Assembly (NCBI RefSeq): GCF_027460265.1
Contig: NZ_JAPZBC010000001.1
Coordinates: 6,994,001 to 7,058,000, forward strand
From: Streptomyces sp. WMMC940
GTDB lineage: Bacteria > Actinomycetota > Actinomycetes > Streptomycetales > Streptomycetaceae
Direction: 5' to 3'
Length of the DNA stretch: 64,000 bases
Part shown: positions 25,541-34,354 of the stretch, in pieces
Numbering within the stretch: the first letter of the stretch is position 1
How the letters are laid out: each line of letters begins with the position of its first letter
Translations under genes and position numbers: made by a program
The notes under the pieces: generated by a model
Told to the model about the DNA's origin: nothing
The model's input: the letters and a program-made list of their open reading frames with translations, nothing else
Databases searched by the model: none

Positions 25541-25570
25541 CCTGCAGGGGGACGTTCGGGCCCCTGCAGG
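25541..25570 (-). promoter_or_regulatory. Perfect 10-bp inverted repeat upstream of ppdK
   Basis: CCTGCAGGGG and CCCCTGCAGG flank GACGTTCGGG, with perfect arms. The centre GGGGGACGTTCGGGCCC matches the island dyad in 13 of 17 positions. Likely operator for ppdK and for the divergent Rv1733c-like remnant. Confidence 0.6.
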
Positions 25571-25699
25571 AACCGGTCCTGGAGGCCCCGGAGCGGCAAC
25601 GGCCTCACGTCCGCGGGAGGCCGTCACGGGTGCCGGTCCGGCGTGCCGGACTCCGCTTCGGCCGGGGCGACCTGGAGCGGGCCGGGGAGTGGCGCGCAC

Positions 25700-25975
25700 C
25701 GCGGTGTCGTCGAGGTGCCGCTCGGTACGGAGCCCGGGAGCGTGGTCCGGATCTGGGTCGACGAACAGGGGCGGCAGACCCCGGAACCCGCTACGGACGC
25801 GGACACGGCCTTCGCCTCGGCGCCGGCGGGGATCTCGGTGTACGCCGTGGTGGCGGGCGCTGCCGTGGCGGTGACCGACCTTCGGGGCCGTCGACTCGAA
25901 CGCCGGACTCCGGCCGCCTGGGAGGCCGAGTGGGTGGATGTCGAGCCACGCCGGCCCGGCCGCCCGGGAGGGTGA
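25700..25975 (+). pseudogene. C-terminal remnant of an Rv1733c-like membrane protein
   Basis: The frame encodes VVEVPLGTEPGSVVRIWVDE then GRQTPEPATDADTAF, a hydrophobic segment (PAGISVYAVVAGAAVAV) and the closing AAWEAEWVDVEPRRPGR. This is the C-terminal half of Rv1733c-type conserved membrane proteins: an extracellular GTEPG...VWVDxxG strand pair, the second membrane helix and a W-E/P-rich tail. The first membrane helix and half the loop are absent. Rv1733c is DosR-regulated in mycobacteria. Confidence 0.55.
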
Positions 25976-26418
25976 GCGAACGCGACGGAGGCCGAACGCG
26001 GTCTGCGTCCACGCACGTGGGGGCGCGGGCGTGCACGGAGGAGAGGCGCCGGCGGGGTGTACTGCGTACGCCGGCGCCTCAATCCGCTCGCGGAGGCGGC
26101 TGCCCGCGGTCGTTGGCGAGGAGGGCTGCCAGCCGCGGCCGGGCGCCGGAATCGACTGCGTCACCGTGCCAGTGCCCAGCCTCCGGACATGGGCCCGTCG
26201 CCGCTGGGCCCTCCTCACTCCCATCATTGCACAGTGCAAGGGAGAGCTCCAGGTGCGGGGCGGCCGGGAATGCATGCGGTTCCGGCCGGAGCGGCCGTTG
26301 CCGGGTGCGGCACCGGCTTCCGCAGGACTGTCGGAGGCGCACGGCCGGACCCGCCGCGCTCGGTCCGGCGGCCTCGCGCGGCGGGTGGGCGGTTTCCCGG
26401 TCTGCTCGGATTCCCGGT
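25976..26418. other. Gap with TTGCA palindrome
   Basis: About 440 bases without a recognised gene. It contains the palindrome at 26227-26239. On the minus strand two adjacent ATG codons directly abut that palindrome, but the following frame is not family-like. Confidence 0.35.
26227..26239. promoter_or_regulatory. TTGCA-N3-TGCAA palindrome, copy 1
   Basis: TTGCACAGTGCAA, one of four copies in the window. Intergenic. Confidence 0.45.
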
Positions 26419-27168
26419 CTACTTGGGGGTGACGGACTTCTCCACGTCGGCGAAGGTCGCACTGTCGACCAGGCCGGTGTCCTCCAGGACCTCGAGGTGG
26501 TCCAGCACGGTCTGGTTGGCCTGCCGCGCGTGTCGGCGGATGAGGTCGTTCTGGGTGGCGCCCCGGACCTCGCCGATGGTGGCGAAGATCTTTCCGTGCG
26601 AGGCCCGCAGCAGGTTCGCGAACAGGCGGTCGAACTCGGCTCCCCGGGCGTTCTCCATCTGCTTGACCCAGCCCTGCTGTTCGGCCGTGGCCTCGTCGGG
26701 AATCGCAACGCCCAGGATCTTGGCGTCCTCACGTACCAGCTGGTCGAGCTTGCTGTGGCCGTCCATGAGATGCAGGCCGGCGCGCTTGACCGCCTCGCTG
26801 GAAGCGTTCGTCTGGGCCAGCCGGCCGGCCGGAATCTCCCACAGGCCGGCCTGCCGCACCTTGACCAGGAACGTCTTGTCCACCTCGGTCACCGGCTGGG
26901 GCCCGCCCTGCCCGGACGGGACGTCCTCCGCCGCGTCGTCCTGCGCGTCCGCTCCGTGGGCGGCGCCGGACGAGTGCCCGTATCCCGCGTCGCCGGACTG
27001 TCCGTAGCCGTTCTGTGCCGCGGCGCCCGCGGGAGTCGGCGAGGCCGAGGCCTCCTCATCACCTCCCCGCGTGATGAACAGCACGGTGGCGATGACCGCG
27101 CAGACGGCCACGATCACCGCGATGGTCCTGGGGACGGTGGATTCGGCGGCGCGTCGGTTGGAACGCAT
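26419..27168 (-). CDS. Membrane-anchored DUF4142 protein
   Basis: A 249-residue protein with an N-terminal membrane helix (TIAVIVAVCAVIATVLFI), a flexible Gly/Ala/Asp-rich extracellular linker and a C-terminal ferritin-like four-helix DUF4142 domain (about 95-245: DKTFLVKVRQAGLWEIPAGR, AVKRAGLHLMDGHSKLDQLV, FDRLFANLLRASHGKI). DUF4142 proteins are envelope proteins of unknown activity. The ATG has GGGAGG 7 bases upstream. No obvious operon partners. Confidence 0.85.
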   Translation of the reverse strand: MRSNRRAAESTVPRTIAVIVAVCAVIATVLFITRGGDEEASASPTPAGAAAQNGYGQSGDAGYGHSSGAAHGADAQDDAAEDVPSGQGGPQPVTEVDKTFLVKVRQAGLWEIPAGRLAQTNASSEAVKRAGLHLMDGHSKLDQLVREDAKILGVAIPDEATAEQQGWVKQMENARGAEFDRLFANLLRASHGKIFATIGEVRGATQNDLIRRHARQANQTVLDHLEVLEDTGLVDSATFADVEKSVTPK

Positions 27169-27631
27169 GATGCCTCCCGGTCGGCATGGGGTACTTGCTC
27201 GTTCATGTCGTCCGAAAGCTGTTGTACGGCGGCTGGCACGGCACGCAGACAGCAGTACGGGCCTGACCGCCGCAGCGTTCACCCGAAGGCGGGGAGTCCT
27301 TTCGAACGGCCTTGCCCCGGCCGTCATCGGCCTGCCCGGCCGGCCGTCGGTTCCGTGGTCGTCACCGCGGGTTCATGGTCGTCATCGCGTGGGAACCAGC
27401 GGGCGCGGACGCATCCCGGACGCATCCCGGACGGGCTGACGCGCGCACGCACTCCGGCTGACCGCGGTGGGTGGTCCCGCTCTCAACAGCACCACGGATT
27501 GGCCGAGTTGACGAGGCATCCAGCGCACCACGCCGTCGCGCGATCCCAGGATCCCGAGAACGCCCGTCCCGCCGACGGGAGGTGTCGCGTCGCTCCGGCG
27601 GCCGGCGATCCGAACGTGGTAGTCGAGTCGC
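27169..27631. other. Gap between divergent genes
   Basis: About 460 bases. Holds the promoter of the DUF4142 gene and, at 27407-27428, a perfect tandem duplication of GGACGCATCCC. No gene recognised. Confidence 0.3.
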
Positions 27632-28483
27632 ATGGATTCCACCGAAGGTCGAGCAAACGCATCCCTGCCCCGACGCCTCGGCCGACGGTTCCGCGATTCC
27701 GTCATGGGCGGGCCGGGGGAGCGGGGCGGCGAGCTGGAGCTGATGAACCGCTCCCTCGGATTCGCCGCGATGGGCTTCCTCACCCTGGTGCCGCTGATGA
27801 TCGTGCTCGCGGCGGCAGACCCGGCTCAGGCAGCCGGTATCGCGCACTGGCTCAGCAGGGCCCTGAGCGCGTCGACGGCGGCCCAGCCCGAGATCCAGCA
27901 GCTGTTCGCCCCTCCGCGGCGCGTCCTGCGGTCGACGACGAGCTTCAGCCTGGCCGCTCTCGCGCTGTTCGGCGTCACGTTCGCGGCGGCGGTGCAGACC
28001 GGCTACGAAAAGGCGTGGCGGCTGGAACCGGCCCGAGGGGGCACCTCGTACGCAGGCGTGCTGGCACGACACGTACTGTGGCTGTGCCTGGTCGTGGCGT
28101 ACGTGCTGGTGTTCACCAACACGCCTCTGCGGAGGCAGGAGGTCAGCACGACGCCGCTGGGGACGGCGGGCGCCGTGCTGGTCACGCTCGTGCTCCTGTG
28201 GGCCTCGCAGAAAGTCCTGCTCGGCAGTCGGGTCGGTTGGGGAGCCCTCCTGCCGGGCGCCCTCGCAACCACCGTGGGCCTGCTCGGCCTTCGTCTCTTC
28301 TCCCGCCTGGTGTTCTCCCCGCTGATCGTGACGAGCGCCGTCGCATACGGCACCGTCGGGACGATGTTGGTCGTCCAATCCTGGTTCGTCGGGGTGGGCT
28401 TCGTCCTCTACGGAGGAGCGCTCGCGGGGAGGATCCTCCACGAGGAGGCACGGCCGAGGCCGCGGCGGCGTCGGCGCGGCTGA
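27632..28483 (+). CDS. YihY/UPF0761-family membrane protein
   Basis: A 283-residue integral membrane protein with about six helices (MGFLTLVPLMIVLAA, FSLAALALFGVTFAAAV, HVLWLCLVVAYVLVF, GALLPGALATTVGLLGL, VVQSWFVGVGFVLYGGAL). The family includes YihY, once mis-assigned as RNase BN; its function is unknown. The motif VQTGYEKAW after helix 2 is shared with a second copy at 55333-56199 that is about half identical by eye. The ATG lacks a clear ribosome binding site, so the start is uncertain by a few codons. Confidence 0.82.
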   Translation: MDSTEGRANASLPRRLGRRFRDSVMGGPGERGGELELMNRSLGFAAMGFLTLVPLMIVLAAADPAQAAGIAHWLSRALSASTAAQPEIQQLFAPPRRVLRSTTSFSLAALALFGVTFAAAVQTGYEKAWRLEPARGGTSYAGVLARHVLWLCLVVAYVLVFTNTPLRRQEVSTTPLGTAGAVLVTLVLLWASQKVLLGSRVGWGALLPGALATTVGLLGLRLFSRLVFSPLIVTSAVAYGTVGTMLVVQSWFVGVGFVLYGGALAGRILHEEARPRPRRRRRG

Positions 28484-28737
28484 CCGGCGGCCGCGGCAGC
28501 CGCAGGTGCGGCCACCGGGCCCGGCACCCCTCGCACCCGGCCCGGCCGCACGGAATGCGCCCAGCGGTCCCTCGTCCGTGTCCGTCCCGGCTTCCGCGAC
28601 ACCCGTCCGATGCCGCGGGCGTACGGGCCGGGGGAACGAAGGGCCCTTCGGACGTGCACCGTCCGTCTGCGACCTGCGCGCCTCCCCGCGCCGTCGGCCC
28701 GCGCGCTTGGCCGTCGCATTCTGGGTAGGCGCCGTAC

Positions 28738-30585
28738 ATGGACGAGTGGCGACCCCTGAGGCGCCTCCAGGGCTACCTGCCGATCGCCGATCACGGACTC
28801 GTCGGTGACGGCCGGACCTGCGCCCTGGTCGGCCGGGACGGCGCGGTGAGTTTCATGTGCGTCCCGCGCTTCGACTCGGTCCCCCTCTTCGCCTCCCTGC
28901 TCGACCACCGGAGAGGGGGGGAACTGCTGCTCGCGCCCGTGCGGGTGAGCGAGAGCCGCCAGCGGTACGTGCCCGGCACCGGTGTGCTCGTCACGGAGAT
29001 GCGCGGGCCGGAGGGTGCGGTCGAGATCACCGATGCGTTCCCACTCGCGCCGGATGCGCGCCTGGAGGAGGACGCGCGGGTCGACCGCGAGGAGCTTCTG
29101 CGGCATGTGCGCGTGACGCACGGCAGAGTCGAACTCCGGTTCCGTCTCAGCCCTCGCCGGGGCGACGAGGTCGGTCCGGACGGGCCGGCACGGGTGCTCC
29201 GCGGTCCGGGCCGACCCGCGGTGTACGTCCGGCTCTCCCGGCCCGTGTCCGGTACGGACGGCACGATCACCCTCGGGCCGGGGGAGGATCTGACCGTCTC
29301 CCTGACCTGGGGCGACGGAGCCCGTCACCGCGCCGGAAGTCTCGACCGGCCGGCCGAGTGCCTGGACGCCACCGTGCGGGTCTGGAGGCGGTGGGCCGCT
29401 CACGTGGTGCGGGACGTACCCCGCCCCGATCTGGTGCTGCGCTCCGCGATCACCCTCAAGCTGTTGGACCATGTGGAGAACGGGGCGCTCATCGCCGCCC
29501 CCACGTCCTCCCTCCCGGAGCGCATCCACGGCACGCGGAACTGGGACTACCGGTACGCCTGGATCCGGGACACCGCCTACGCGGTCTTCGCCCTCCGGCG
29601 CATCGGACTGCCCATGGAGGCCGAAGGCTTCCTGAACTGGGCACTGACGGCCTCCCATGAGAGCGGGCGTCCTCTCGTCCTCTACGACCTGGACGGGCAT
29701 GCCCCGCCCCATGAGGTCGAGGACGCGGCGCTGGAGGGCTATCGCGGATCCGCTCCGGTGCGCTGGGGAAACGCCGCGGCGCGCCAGGTGCAGCACGACG
29801 TGTACGGCGAGATCCTCGACTGTGCGTTCCAGTGGGCCTCGACGGGGGGAGTGCTCGACCCCGGTCTGTGGCGACAGCTCGAACGCCTGGCCGAGGAGGC
29901 CCGCACCGCGTGGAACCGCCCGGATCACGGCATCTGGGAGGTACGCACGCACGGTCGGCCGTTCACCTACTCGGCCGCCATGTGCCAGGTGGCCCTCGAC
30001 CGGGCGGCACGCCTGTCCCACATGCTGCGACTGCCCGGTGACGCGGAAGGCTGGAACCGGGATGCCGGGCGTCTCGCAGCCCGGATCCTGGACGAGGCCT
30101 GGGACGAGGAGGCGGGAGCCCTCACCGAGCACCTGGGCGGCGGCGGCCTGGACGCCTCCCTGCTCGCCCTTCCGCTCAGACGGGTCGTACCCGCCGACCA
30201 CCCCCGCATGGTCGCCACCACCCGGGCGGTGGCGGACCGCCTCGACGCGGGTGGCGGCCTGCTCCACCGCTACCTGCCCCGGGCCTCACCGGACGGCATC
30301 GACGAACCCGAGGGAGCCTTTCTCCTGTGCAGCTTCTGGATGGCCGACAACCTGGCCGGACAGGGGCGTATCGAGGAGGCGACGGAGCTCTTCGACCGGC
30401 TCTGCTCCTACGCCGGCCCCTTGGGACTCCTGCCCGAGCAACTCGACCCCTCCGACGGCTCGTTCCTCGGCAACTTCCCGCAGGCGATCAGCCATGTCGG
30501 CCTGCTGGCCACGGCCGTCGTGCTCGCCCGTACCCAGCGCGGGGTACGTCCCGACCTGTCCACGCGTGCGTGGTCCCCCAAGTGA
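28738..30585 (+). CDS. GH15 family glucoamylase/trehalase-like glycosidase
   Basis: A 615-residue cytosolic glycoside hydrolase of family 15. An N-terminal beta-sandwich (about 10-215) is followed by the (alpha/alpha)6 barrel. The hallmark RNWDYRYAWIRD is at about 268-279. The second acidic site is PEQLDPSDGSFLGNFPQAIS near 567-587. Length fits the bacterial trehalase/glucoamylase-like subgroup. It probably acts on trehalose or glucan, but the substrate cannot be decided from sequence. No other enzyme of that pathway is in the same operon. The start has GGGTAGG upstream, similar to the second YihY gene. Confidence 0.88.
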   Translation: MDEWRPLRRLQGYLPIADHGLVGDGRTCALVGRDGAVSFMCVPRFDSVPLFASLLDHRRGGELLLAPVRVSESRQRYVPGTGVLVTEMRGPEGAVEITDAFPLAPDARLEEDARVDREELLRHVRVTHGRVELRFRLSPRRGDEVGPDGPARVLRGPGRPAVYVRLSRPVSGTDGTITLGPGEDLTVSLTWGDGARHRAGSLDRPAECLDATVRVWRRWAAHVVRDVPRPDLVLRSAITLKLLDHVENGALIAAPTSSLPERIHGTRNWDYRYAWIRDTAYAVFALRRIGLPMEAEGFLNWALTASHESGRPLVLYDLDGHAPPHEVEDAALEGYRGSAPVRWGNAAARQVQHDVYGEILDCAFQWASTGGVLDPGLWRQLERLAEEARTAWNRPDHGIWEVRTHGRPFTYSAAMCQVALDRAARLSHMLRLPGDAEGWNRDAGRLAARILDEAWDEEAGALTEHLGGGGLDASLLALPLRRVVPADHPRMVATTRAVADRLDAGGGLLHRYLPRASPDGIDEPEGAFLLCSFWMADNLAGQGRIEEATELFDRLCSYAGPLGLLPEQLDPSDGSFLGNFPQAISHVGLLATAVVLARTQRGVRPDLSTRAWSPK

Positions 30586-30660
30586 CGGTGCCTCACCGGG
30601 TGGAGGACCTGGCAGAGCACGTTCCGGGCCGGCCGTCCGTGCGCGGGCTCCCGCGCCGCA

Positions 30661-30702
30661 GGGTCCGGACCGACGGCCGTGCTGCAAGGGTCCGGACCGA
30701 CG
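30661..30702 (+). repeat. Direct repeat GGGTCCGGACCGACG
   Basis: Two exact 15-bp copies at 30661-30675 and 30688-30702, 27 bases apart start to start, in the gap after the GH15 gene. Each contains the palindrome GGTCCGGACC, so they could be paired binding sites. Confidence 0.5.
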
Positions 30703-30880
30703 ACGGCGGCCATGAGGGACCGGGCAACCTGCGGGGGACGGAGGCGGGCCCACACCCGGGACCGGGAACCCGGGAAGCGGTACTCGGCACGTGACCGGTG
30801 AAGCGGTGACCCGGGACGTCCGCAGCGGGCGCCCGGAGCGGCGCGCCGGTGCCCGACGCATCCGGGAACCCGCTACCGGG

Positions 30881-31324
30881 TCATTCGGGCCGCCGGACGA
30901 TGACGGCGTAGCCGCCGACGCCCATGAGCCGGTCACCCGGGATCTCTCCCTCCGAGGTGACGAGCGCGCGGAGCCGACCGTCCCTCTCGTCGAAGTCGAG
31001 GTCCTCGATGGTTCCCATGCGTTCGCCGGTCTCGACGAGGACAGGCTTGCCGAGGGGATCGTGACTCCTGTGGGCCTCCTCCTCGGCGCCGAGTTCGTTC
31101 TCGGGTCTCAGCACCTCCGCCGACCGGACGGTCAAGGCGTCCTCGCCGAAGGAGTGCACATTGCTCCAGGCCATGACGTGGTCGTGGCGGCCGCGGGTCT
31201 TGAGACGGACGGCCGAGACGTGCGGCGGTGAGGACGCGAGAGTGAGAGCGGCGACGGTCCCGAGTCGCTCAGCGGTCGGGACGGCGACCACCGTACGTCC
31301 TTGAGCGTTACTGAGCAGCATCAT
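30881..31324 (-). CDS. PRC-barrel domain protein
   Basis: A 147-residue protein with two short beta-barrel-like halves; the C-terminal one has GKPVLVETGERMGTIEDLDF, a typical PRC-barrel core. PRC barrels are small protein- or RNA-binding modules. It is the last gene of a three-gene operon and its start overlaps the preceding stop (ATGA at 31321-31324), so translation is coupled. Confidence 0.72.
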   Translation of the reverse strand: MMLLSNAQGRTVVAVPTAERLGTVAALTLASSPPHVSAVRLKTRGRHDHVMAWSNVHSFGEDALTVRSAEVLRPENELGAEEEAHRSHDPLGKPVLVETGERMGTIEDLDFDERDGRLRALVTSEGEIPGDRLMGVGGYAVIVRRPE

Positions 31325-31887
31325 GTCTCCTGTTCGAGCCGGCCCCGAAGGCCCTCGGCGGCGGCCGGCAGCCCGACGACGTCCCCGGCCGTGAAGTCAG
31401 CCGTGCACGCCGGCACGACCATCATTTCCTCCGACACGGAACTGGGCTTGATCACCGGCAGGAAGACCGTCCGTCCCCGCTGTGCGGCCGAGTCGACTTC
31501 GCACCCGATCACTCGGGGGGCCCTGCCGGTCTCGATGATGACGTCGGTGATCGTGCCGAGAGCGGTGCCGTCCTCGGTCATCATCCGGGCGCCGATGACG
31601 CGGCCCCCGCCGGGGGCATCGATCTGCTCCCGCGCTGCCTGGTCGTCGTCCTCCAGGGCTTTTCCGTCCCGGACCATCACCGCGTCCGGGCCGAGTGCGT
31701 GAACCTTCTTCCACAGCAGCGCGCGTTTGAGCGGACCGGCGAGGAGTCCACGACCACTGAGTGTGAAGCAGGTGAGGGTGCCCCGCACCGGGTCGAAGAC
31801 GACGTCCTTGACCTGGGCGATGTCCTCGCCTGCGAGTGTGACCACCGGCTTCTCGCGGATCTCCCGTGCGCGCAGATACGTGCTCAT
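31321..31887 (-). CDS. PRC-barrel domain protein
   Basis: A 188-residue protein with two PRC-barrel repeats: REKPVVTLAGEDIAQVKDVV (about 10-75) and ARMMTEDGTALGTITDVIIE (about 98-165). A stretch of hydrophobic and basic residues between them has no membrane helix. Its ATG overlaps the stop of the small membrane protein upstream (31884-31887). GGAGAGG lies about 9 bases before the ATG. The operon suggests a membrane-tethered scaffold made of the three products. Confidence 0.8.
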   Translation of the reverse strand: MSTYLRAREIREKPVVTLAGEDIAQVKDVVFDPVRGTLTCFTLSGRGLLAGPLKRALLWKKVHALGPDAVMVRDGKALEDDDQAAREQIDAPGGGRVIGARMMTEDGTALGTITDVIIETGRAPRVIGCEVDSAAQRGRTVFLPVIKPSSVSEEMMVVPACTADFTAGDVVGLPAAAEGLRGRLEQET

Positions 31888-32033
31888 GTCGGCCCGCCTC
31901 TCCTTCCACCGCGCGTCCTGCTGCCGCCGGCGATGACATCGCCGCCACGGCGACGCGCCTGCACCGCCACCACCGAGGACGCCACCGCGGCCAGGACGGC
32001 GAGCCCGATGACCACCCAGATCCACCAGTCCAT
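31884..32033 (-). CDS. 49-residue single-helix membrane protein
   Basis: MDWWIWVVIGLAVLAAVASS opens a single N-terminal membrane helix, followed by a basic Gly/Arg-rich tail. AGGAGGTG six bases before the ATG is one of the strongest ribosome binding sites in the window, which supports translation of this tiny gene. It overlaps the following PRC-barrel gene by four bases. Function unknown. Confidence 0.75.
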   Translation of the reverse strand: MDWWIWVVIGLAVLAAVASSVVAVQARRRGGDVIAGGSRTRGGRRGGPT

Positions 32034-32323
32034 GAGGAGCACCTCCTGACGCGAGGACCCGGCGCGCGGTCCGATCCGAAGCGCCGCGGTCCGTTTCCGT
32101 ACCGACCCGGCCGATGGGTTCGTTGCCCGCCCGGCGGGCGTGACCGCGGTTCGCGCTGCGCAGCCGCGGTACCGGGACGGGCCACTCGCCCGCCGCCACG
32201 TCGCAGCCACGGCGACCGCGTCCGCGAGCGGCGGGCCCGCGGTGGTGGGCCGTCGGGTCACGGCCGGACGGTCCGCGACGGCCGCCCGGCCCCTCCGACG
32301 CCGACAGCACCCTCACCGGCGTC

Positions 32324-32566
32324 TCAGGTCACGCGCTGGCGTGCCGGAGCCGGCGTGGGCCACACGCTCTGCTCGGCAAGCCGGCACACGGAGCACATCA
32401 CGGAGCGTGCCGGGACGTCTCCCGTCGTCTTCCCGAGCCCCGCGTCCCTGTGCACTTCCTGTGTCTCGAGGTACATGTGCCGCCCGCACAGGGCCACACC
32501 GCACGCGTGGCACACGGCGACGGCCGGCGTGGTGCGCCCTCCGGAGTGGCAGTCGTAGCAGTTCAT
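32324..32566 (-). CDS. DUF2180-type zinc-ribbon protein
   Basis: An 80-residue protein, MNCYDCHSGG at the start, with cysteine pairs CYDC, CHAC, CGRH and CSVC that would bind one or two zinc ions. The spacing matches the DUF2180 family of actinobacteria as I remember it. The start is placed at the first Cys motif; an upstream frame is basic filler. Function unknown. It is divergent from the PucR-type regulator. Confidence 0.75.
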   Translation of the reverse strand: MNCYDCHSGGRTTPAVAVCHACGVALCGRHMYLETQEVHRDAGLGKTTGDVPARSVMCSVCRLAEQSVWPTPAPARQRVT

Positions 32567-32799
32567 TCCCGCTGCCTCGCTTCCTCGCTGCGACCGGATG
32601 CGTCTGGGCTCAAAGGCCCCGGCCGTGGCCGGTCGTTCGCAGCGGGAGCGCCGGCTCGGCCTCGCTCGTCGAGCGCGGGCGACCACCGGAGCCTTGTCAT
32701 CGAGCGCCTACCCTGCTGCTCTGCCGACCATCCGCTGGTGCGCGACAAGGACGGCCGCTTGCGCCTGTGTATGTTGCCGCCTTTCGGCAAAATGTCCCT

Positions 32800-33972
32800 A
32801 TGTCGATGGATGAGGGGCCCCGCGGCTCCCGTTCCGCGGAGCGAGCCGCCGCCTCGGCACCGGCGATCGCTCGGGACGGCGCCGGCGGCGGCACGTCGGC
32901 AGAGCATCAGGGGCTGCTTGCCGAGATACTCGGCACCCGAGGACTGACCGACGAGAACATTCGGGACCTGCGGGCGCTGGGGGCCGCCGAGGCCGACCGC
33001 GGCACTTCGCTGCACGTCGTGCTCGCCGACTTCTTCGCCTGTGCCCACCGCGTCCGGGCCGGCCTTGCGGGCTCGGGCCGGGAAGACGATCCGTCCGGTA
33101 CCCGCGACGGATCAGCAGTGGTCCTCGGTGTGCTCGGCGACGCGGCCGTGGCGCTGAGCGAGGGCTACGAGACCGCACACCGGGCAGCCATCCGCAGGGA
33201 GGAGGCCGGTCGGCGCGAGTTCGTCGACGACCTGCTCGAGGGCCGTACGCCGTTGGGGCAGCTGGCCGAGCGGGCCGAGCGGTTCGGTCTCCGTCTGGTC
33301 GGGCCGCACAGAGTGGCCGTCGCCCGTGCGCGGACCGCCTTCGAGGCGGGCGCGGCATCGACACGATACGTCGAGGACGGGCTGACCACCCGGTTCGGGG
33401 TGGAGCACGTACTGATCACCACCAAGGACGGACTGCTCGTCTGTGTGGCCTCCGGCACCGTGGCGCAGCTGCCCGAGTTGTTCGCCGCTCAGGCCGGGGA
33501 ATCGGTGACGGAGCCGTGCCGTGTCGCCGTGAGTCGACCGCGGACGGGGCCCAGTGGCATCGTCCGCTCGTACCAGGAGGCGCGCCGAGCCCTGGACACA
33601 GCCGCTCAGCTGGGCCTCGGTTCCCCCGTCGTGAACGCCTCCGACCTTCTGGTCTTCCAGGTGCTGGGCCGGGATCGCGCAGCGATCTCCGACCTTGTGC
33701 TCACCGTTCTCGGGGGCCTCGCGCAGGCCCGAGGCGGCCCGGAGGCGCTGCTGGAGACCCTCACCGCGTACTTCGCCGCGGGCTGCGGGAACACCACCAC
33801 GGCGCGACGCATGGGAGTGGGAGTTCGTACCGTCGGCTACCGGATCGCCCGCATCCGTGAGCTCACCGGGTACGACCCGACCGACCCTGATCAGAGGTAC
33901 GTCCTGCAGACCGCGGTGCTGGGAGCGCGCCTACTGGGCTGGCCGGAGTCACCACTGCAGTCCGCCGACTGA
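32800..33972 (+). CDS. PucR-type transcriptional regulator
   Basis: A 390-residue regulator. The C-terminal 65 residues are a PucR helix-turn-helix: LLETLTAYFAAGCGNTTTAR, then MGVGVRTVGYRIARIRELTG. The middle (about 120-310) is a GGDEF-like non-catalytic domain (HRVAVARARTAF, GLLVCVASG) typical of CdaR/PucR proteins, and the N-terminal part is a helical sensor region. No target genes can be named. The ATG at 32800 has no clear ribosome binding site; a second ATG is two codons downstream. Confidence 0.82.
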   Translation: MSMDEGPRGSRSAERAAASAPAIARDGAGGGTSAEHQGLLAEILGTRGLTDENIRDLRALGAAEADRGTSLHVVLADFFACAHRVRAGLAGSGREDDPSGTRDGSAVVLGVLGDAAVALSEGYETAHRAAIRREEAGRREFVDDLLEGRTPLGQLAERAERFGLRLVGPHRVAVARARTAFEAGAASTRYVEDGLTTRFGVEHVLITTKDGLLVCVASGTVAQLPELFAAQAGESVTEPCRVAVSRPRTGPSGIVRSYQEARRALDTAAQLGLGSPVVNASDLLVFQVLGRDRAAISDLVLTVLGGLAQARGGPEALLETLTAYFAAGCGNTTTARRMGVGVRTVGYRIARIRELTGYDPTDPDQRYVLQTAVLGARLLGWPESPLQSAD

Positions 33973-34354
33973 GCTGCCGTGCCGGGGTGCCCGGGGCCCG
34001 GTCGCAGCGGTCGAGGGCGGTCTGTGCCGACCCCACCGTCCGCGACGGGAGCCCGGCCCCGGACCTCCTCCTGCTCGCTCGGGAGGAGTCGGAGAGTACG
34101 TCCGGAGCCGGGCGCGGCGTGCTCTCTCCGAGCGTCACAGCTGGAGCCCCGCCGCGCCTCACGGGCGGTTCTCCGCGCCTCGAAAGAGAGCTGCCGGCCA
34201 AAAGAATTGCATGATGCAAAGGATCGATCCACCCGCCGCGCGCGACGGGTGGTCGATTTGCGGACCTGCTGCCGGAACGGGGCCTTCCCGGCTCCTTGAG
34301 CGGGACGTGTCGGGCCTGCCGGGCGACGGCGGTTCGGGGACCTCCGGCACCCCC
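33973..34354. other. Gap between convergent genes with TTGCA palindrome and a hairpin
   Basis: Contains CCGGG-GTG-CCCGG just after the PucR stop (33982-33994, weak terminator), the palindrome at 34208, and an imperfect inverted repeat at about 34223-34257 (ATCGATCCACCC / GGGTGGTCGAT). No gene recognised. Confidence 0.35.
34208..34220. promoter_or_regulatory. TTGCA-N3-TGCAA palindrome, copy 2
   Basis: TTGCATGATGCAA, intergenic, in an unusually AT-rich pocket. Confidence 0.45.

Noticed and set aside
25438..28728. Plus-strand open frame of about 1100 codons
   Set aside because: Crosses the antisense strand of DUF4142 and the wrong frame of the YihY-family gene; composition is Arg/Pro/Gly filler.
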